This document shows positions 60,424 to 64,000 of a DNA stretch of 64,000 nt, piece after piece (position 1 is the first letter of the stretch; the number at the start of each line of letters is the position of its first letter). This stretch comes from Xylanibacter ruminicola Ga6B6. Lineage in GTDB: Bacteria; Bacteroidota; Bacteroidia; Bacteroidales; Bacteroidaceae. The stretch lies in contig NZ_JHXD01000012.1 of the NCBI RefSeq assembly GCF_000687715.1, positions 1-64,000 of the forward strand. The letters run 5' to 3'. Below the pieces are notes generated by a model that saw only the letters and a list, made by a program, of their open reading frames with translations, was not told where the DNA came from and searched no databases. Made by a program: the position numbers and the translations under genes.

Positions 60424-61998
60424 ATGACAAGTGAAGTTATCATTGATGTTCAGCCAAAGGACATAAGCATTGCCCTGCTCGAGGATAAGCAGCTGGTAGA
60501 ATACCAGCAGGAGCAGCGCACCGCATCGTTCTCGGTGGGCAACATTTATGTGGCAAAGGTCAAGAAACTGATGCCAGGACTTAACGCTTGTTTCGTTGAT
60601 GTCGGAGCCGAACGTGTTGCATTCCTGCATTATCTTGATCTGGGAACTCAATTTAACTCTTACGAGAAATATCTGAAACAGGTAGTGAGCGACCGCAAGA
60701 AGCTCTACCCTATCCAGAAAGCCCACATCCAGCCAGAACTTAAAAAGGATGGCAGCATTGCCAACACCTTGAAGGTTGGTCAGGAAATACTGGTACAAAT
60801 TGTAAAGGAACCTATTAACACCAAGGGTCCACGCCTCACCTGCGAGTTGAGTTTTGCTGGCCGTTATCTGGTGCTCATTCCTTTCGAGGACGGTGTTTCT
60901 GTTTCGACCAAAATCAAGAAGGGCGAAGAACGTAGCCGACTGAAACAGCTTATTCAGAGCATCAAGCCAAAGAATTTCGGTGTTATTGTACGTACAGTAG
61001 CCGAGGGAAAGCGCGCAGCTGAACTTGATGCCGAGCTGAAGATCCTGTTGAAGCGTTGGGAAGACGTGATTAGCAAAGTACAGAAGACTACAGAGCGACC
61101 ACAACTCTGCTTCGAGGAGGAAAGCAGGGCCGTAGCACTGTTGCGCGATCTCTTCAATCCCACTTACGACGGCATCCATGTAAACGACAGCGGCATCTAC
61201 GACGAAATCAAGAACTATCTGGGACTCATCGCACCCGAAAAGAAGGAAATCGTGAAGCTCTATAACGGCACGGTACCCATTTTCGACAATTTCGATGTAA
61301 CCAAGCAACTCAAGTCGGGCTTTGGAAAAACGGTAAACTACAAACATGGTGCTTATCTGATTATCGAACACACAGAGGCCATGCATGTAGTGGATGTTAA
61401 CAGCGGTACGCGAATCAAGAAAGAGAACAACCAGGAGGCCAACGCCCTCGAAACCAACCTCGGAGCTGCCGATGAGCTGGCACGCCAGCTGCGACTCCGC
61501 GATATGGGTGGTATCATCATTGTCGACTTTATCGACATGAAGTTACCCGAGGACCGCCAGCTGCTCTACGAGCGCATGTGTAAGAACATGCAGAAGGATA
61601 GAGCCAAGCACAATATCCTGCCCCTTTCTAAGTTCGGCCTTATGCAGATTACCCGTCAGCGCGTTCGCCCTGCTATGAATGTGAACGTCGAGGAAACCTG
61701 CCCCACTTGTTTCGGTAAAGGCACTATCAAGTCGAGCATCCTGTTCACTGATACCCTCGAGAGTAAGATTGACACCCTAGTAAATAAGATAGGTATGCGC
61801 AAGTTCTATCTGCATGTTCACCCCTACGTTGCCGCCTACATTAACCAAGGCCTGTTCAGCCTCAAGATGAAGTGGCAAATGAAGTACGGACTGGGCATAC
61901 GGGTCATCCCCTCGCAGAAGCTGGCGTTCCTTCAGTACGAGTTCTATGATGCCGACAAGCAATTCATAGACATGAAGGAAGAAATCGAAACAAAGTAA
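60424..61998 (+). CDS. Rne/Rng family ribonuclease
   Basis: The start chosen is ATG at 60424 (524 residues, MTSEVIIDVQPKDISIALLE), after an AAGGAGAAAG site; a longer frame back to 60331 overlaps the hairpin. An S1-like RNA-binding part (NIYVAKVKKLMPGLNACFVDVGAERVAFLH, in two halves under 20: NIYVAKVKKLMPGL and NACFVDVGAERVAFLH) precedes the DNase I-like catalytic part, with metal-binding Asp residues in HVVDVNSGTR and IIIVDFIDMK. The zinc-link Cys pair CPTCFGKG comes near residue 425. It processes 16S rRNA and decays mRNA. No long C-terminal scaffold is present, so it is RNase G-like. Confidence 0.92.
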   Translation: MTSEVIIDVQPKDISIALLEDKQLVEYQQEQRTASFSVGNIYVAKVKKLMPGLNACFVDVGAERVAFLHYLDLGTQFNSYEKYLKQVVSDRKKLYPIQKAHIQPELKKDGSIANTLKVGQEILVQIVKEPINTKGPRLTCELSFAGRYLVLIPFEDGVSVSTKIKKGEERSRLKQLIQSIKPKNFGVIVRTVAEGKRAAELDAELKILLKRWEDVISKVQKTTERPQLCFEEESRAVALLRDLFNPTYDGIHVNDSGIYDEIKNYLGLIAPEKKEIVKLYNGTVPIFDNFDVTKQLKSGFGKTVNYKHGAYLIIEHTEAMHVVDVNSGTRIKKENNQEANALETNLGAADELARQLRLRDMGGIIIVDFIDMKLPEDRQLLYERMCKNMQKDRAKHNILPLSKFGLMQITRQRVRPAMNVNVEETCPTCFGKGTIKSSILFTDTLESKIDTLVNKIGMRKFYLHVHPYVAAYINQGLFSLKMKWQMKYGLGIRVIPSQKLAFLQYEFYDADKQFIDMKEEIETK

Positions 61999-62021
61999 TA
62001 AAACTCTTATATCGAAAATCT

Positions 62022-63206
62022 ATGCTCACACTAAAAATCCTATTCTGGGCCATGTTGCTCATAGTATTCTACACCTATTTAGGTTATGGAATTCTATTAT
62101 ACATCATCCTCAGGCTAAAACGGCTTTTTGCGGGCGCTCCCCGCAAGGCCGTCGTGCCTGCCGATGAACAGCTGCCCACCATCACCCTGCTTATTTGTGC
62201 TTATAACGAAGAAGAAGTGGTGGCCGAGAAGATGACCAACACCCTGGCTATCGATTACCCCCGCGAAAAGTTCCGTATCATGTGGGTAACAGATGGTAGC
62301 ACCGACGGCACCAACGAACTGCTCAAGGCCTACCCCGAGGTTGATATCGTGTTCAGCCCCGAGCGCCGCGGTAAGTCGGCAGCCCTCAAGCACGGCTTGC
62401 AGGCACTGAAGACCCGCTATGTGGCCTTTACCGATGCCAATACCATGATTAACCCAGGCGCCATGAAGGAGATTGCCCGTCTGTTTACCGACCCCACCGT
62501 GGGCTGCGTATCGGGCGAGAAACGTGTAGCCGCCCGCAAGGAGGGTCAGATGGCCGCCGAGGGCGAAGGACTTTACTGGCGTTACGAGAGCACCTTGAAA
62601 CGTTGGGACAGCGAACTCTTCTCGGCCATGGGCGCCGCAGGCGAGCTTTACGCCATGGATCCCCAGCTGGTACGCGAGGTGCCTGATAATGCACTGTTAG
62701 ACGATTTCATGATGTCGATGTACGTCGTACAGGACGGCAAGCGCATCGCCTACACCCCCGACGCTTACGCTCAGGAATACGGCTCTGCCAACATTTTTGA
62801 AGAGAGCAAGCGCAAGCGCCGTATCGCTGCCGGCGGACTTCAAAGCATCTGGTGGTTGCGCAGCTTGCTCAACCCCATCAAATACCCACTGGTAAGCTTC
62901 CAGTACATCAGTCACCGCGTGCTCCGTTGGAGCATTACTCCAATTGCGATGGTTATCTTACTGGGTATCAGCGTGTTGCTTTCCATAATGCGCGCAGGTT
63001 TATTCTATGATTTGATGTTAGCGGCTCAGATTCTGTTCTATCTGGGCGCCTTTGCCGGCTGGGTTTTGGCCCGTCACGGCGTTAAGAACAAGCTGCTTTA
63101 CACCGCCTACTACTTTGTGTTTATGAACCTCAATGTTTTTCGCGGAATGGCCTACCTCCGCAGCCATAATCACAGTGGTGCGTGGGAAAAAGCAAAAAGA
63201 AGTTGA
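62022..63206 (+). CDS. GT2 glycosyltransferase, membrane-bound
   Basis: This 394-residue protein has an N-terminal transmembrane segment (about 4-30), a GT2 domain with VTDGSTDGTNELL and VAFTDANTMI (metal-binding Asp-x-Asp-like) and a catalytic LLDDFMMSMYV region, plus KRKRRIAAGGLQSIWW that resembles the processive QxxRW site. Three C-terminal transmembrane segments follow (about 300-370). This layout fits polysaccharide synthases or transferases acting on lipid-linked sugars. Substrate is unknown. It begins 23 bases after the RNase G stop. Confidence 0.85.
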   Translation: MLTLKILFWAMLLIVFYTYLGYGILLYIILRLKRLFAGAPRKAVVPADEQLPTITLLICAYNEEEVVAEKMTNTLAIDYPREKFRIMWVTDGSTDGTNELLKAYPEVDIVFSPERRGKSAALKHGLQALKTRYVAFTDANTMINPGAMKEIARLFTDPTVGCVSGEKRVAARKEGQMAAEGEGLYWRYESTLKRWDSELFSAMGAAGELYAMDPQLVREVPDNALLDDFMMSMYVVQDGKRIAYTPDAYAQEYGSANIFEESKRKRRIAAGGLQSIWWLRSLLNPIKYPLVSFQYISHRVLRWSITPIAMVILLGISVLLSIMRAGLFYDLMLAAQILFYLGAFAGWVLARHGVKNKLLYTAYYFVFMNLNVFRGMAYLRSHNHSGAWEKAKRS

Positions 63207-63234
63207 AATTTTTGTTATTTTCTTGCATTTTTCT

Positions 63235-63264
63235 TTTGTGTTTACAAAAAAAGCATTACCTTTG
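63235..63264 (+). promoter_or_regulatory. Promoter of the last sensor kinase
   Basis: TTTG at 63235-63238 and TACCTTTG at 63257-63264, spacer 18 bases, 27 bases before the start codon. Confidence 0.7.
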
Positions 63265-63291
63265 TAGCCAAATAGTGATTTTTGACGACAA

Positions 63292-64000
63292 ATGGAATAT
63301 AGCGAGAAGGAATTAATGCTTCAGAAGTACGCCGAGGCCAACCGCAAATTATCCCTTGCGCAAGAACAGCTGGCCATCGCTACACAGAAGCTGAAAGAAT
63401 ACGAAGAAAAGGCCCAAAAGGCAGAAAAAGCAAGCAAGATGAAGTCGCTTTTTCTGGCCAATATGAGCCACGAAATCCGTACCCCCTTGAATGCCATCGA
63501 GGGCTTTTCTCGCGTCTTGGTCGAGACCGATTCACAGGACGACCGCATGAAGTTCTTCGAAATCATTGAAAGCAACAACAACCGTTTGATGAGCCTGGTA
63601 AACGAGATTCTCGACCTGTCACGTGTAGAGTCGGGCGAGATCGTGATGAAGAAGTCGAGCACCGACCTCAACCAGCTCTGTGACAGTATCAAGAATCTGT
63701 TTAAGTTCCGTTGCCCCGAGACGGTAAAGCTCAGTTGGAAGAAGCCCAATATGGCCGTTACCTTCAATACTGACGCCAACCGTATCACACAGGTATTCTC
63801 AAACCTTATCAGCAACGCCTTGAAACATACTTCGGCCGGCAGCATCACCTATGGTTACCGCATGCTCGACGAAGGCTCAAACATCGAATTTTTTGTGCAA
63901 GACACCGGTACGGGTATTGCCCCCGAGGATCTTCAGCATATCTTTAACACCTACGTTTCTCGCGATGCCGAGACCAACAACAACGGCTACGGCCTTGGTT
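63292..64000 (+). CDS. Sensor histidine kinase, 5' part
   Basis: ATG at 63292 begins a frame open to the window end; 236 codons are seen and the stop is outside. A coiled-coil start (MEYSEKELMLQKYAEANRKL, then QKLKEYEEKAQKAEKASKM) leads into the HisKA domain with the phosphorylated His in LFLANMSHEIRTPLNAIEG near residue 66, then N-box NLISNALKHT and G1 VQDTGTGIAPEDL. The soluble N-terminus has no membrane segment, so it is probably a cytosolic kinase or its sensor lies elsewhere. A promoter precedes it. Confidence 0.9.
   Translation, partial: MEYSEKELMLQKYAEANRKLSLAQEQLAIATQKLKEYEEKAQKAEKASKMKSLFLANMSHEIRTPLNAIEGFSRVLVETDSQDDRMKFFEIIESNNNRLMSLVNEILDLSRVESGEIVMKKSSTDLNQLCDSIKNLFKFRCPETVKLSWKKPNMAVTFNTDANRITQVFSNLISNALKHTSAGSITYGYRMLDEGSNIEFFVQDTGTGIAPEDLQHIFNTYVSRDAETNNNGYGLG

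Noticed and set aside
1-64000. CRISPR arrays, tRNA or rRNA genes
   Set aside because: No regularly spaced direct repeats with unique spacers, and no cloverleaf or rRNA sequence, were recognised by eye. A dedicated search could still find a tRNA I missed.

Overview
The window looks like a chromosomal segment of a Bacteroidales bacterium, most likely Prevotella or a close relative. The evidence is: many promoters of the Bacteroidota type (a TAnnTTTG -7 box, often with TTTG about 19 bases upstream); an LpxC-FabZ fusion; an HU-related protein followed by a 'smalltalk' mini-protein; a GGGtGRT protein beside an IscU-like scaffold; AURKAIP1/COX24-like and HU genes before an RNase G gene; and a short Prevotella-style C-terminal tail on one exported flavodoxin. 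The genus call is inference. No rRNA, tRNA, CRISPR array or complete insertion sequence was found.

Layout. 0-3.5 kb is accessory: the end of an HU-related gene, a smalltalk mini-gene, a RelE/ParE-type toxin-antitoxin pair, a PrsW-type membrane protease and an AT-rich membrane protein of unknown role. 3.5-9.6 kb holds an AAA+ ATPase behind a long leader with a possible leader peptide, and a peptide-export locus: a HlyD-type adaptor, a C39 peptidase-ABC transporter and a divergent double-glycine peptide. 9.6-11.7 kb is a TPR sensor kinase. 11.8-23.5 kb is a housekeeping run: prfA, pyrF, an HD hydrolase, lpxD, lpxC-fabZ, lpxA, miaA, a class A PBP and a PIF1-like helicase. 23.5-32.6 kb carries a candidate small RNA, rplU-rpmA, serS, a fused NfnA-NfnB-type oxidoreductase, a TtcA-like protein, a PD40 protein, a nucleoside phosphorylase and mnmE.

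32.6-47.9 kb is the most interesting part. The last 18 bases of mnmE recur twice, in tandem, at 47882-47918, and the nine-base word TTTGCAGAT clusters near both ends. This is the pattern expected of an element inserted at the 3' end of mnmE, which is where SGI1-type islands insert, but no integrase is visible. The cargo is two regulator-plus-operon modules, each with a divergent AraC-type regulator. One is a seven-gene redox/detoxification operon (two aldo/keto reductases, two exported flavodoxins, a flavin reductase, a CMD-cupin protein and an amidohydrolase-monooxygenase fusion). The other is a five-gene drug-efflux-type operon (TolC, HlyD, a double ABC ATPase and two ABC-2 permeases).

47.9-64 kb returns to core genes: a conserved hypothetical, a uracil/xanthine permease, ettA, a Dabb protein, a 2-hydroxyacid dehydrogenase, a small membrane protein, the GGGtGRT/IscU-like pair, an M3 peptidase, pyruvate kinase, HU, an AURKAIP1-like mini-gene, RNase G, a GT2 glycosyltransferase and the start of a sensor kinase cut by the window end.
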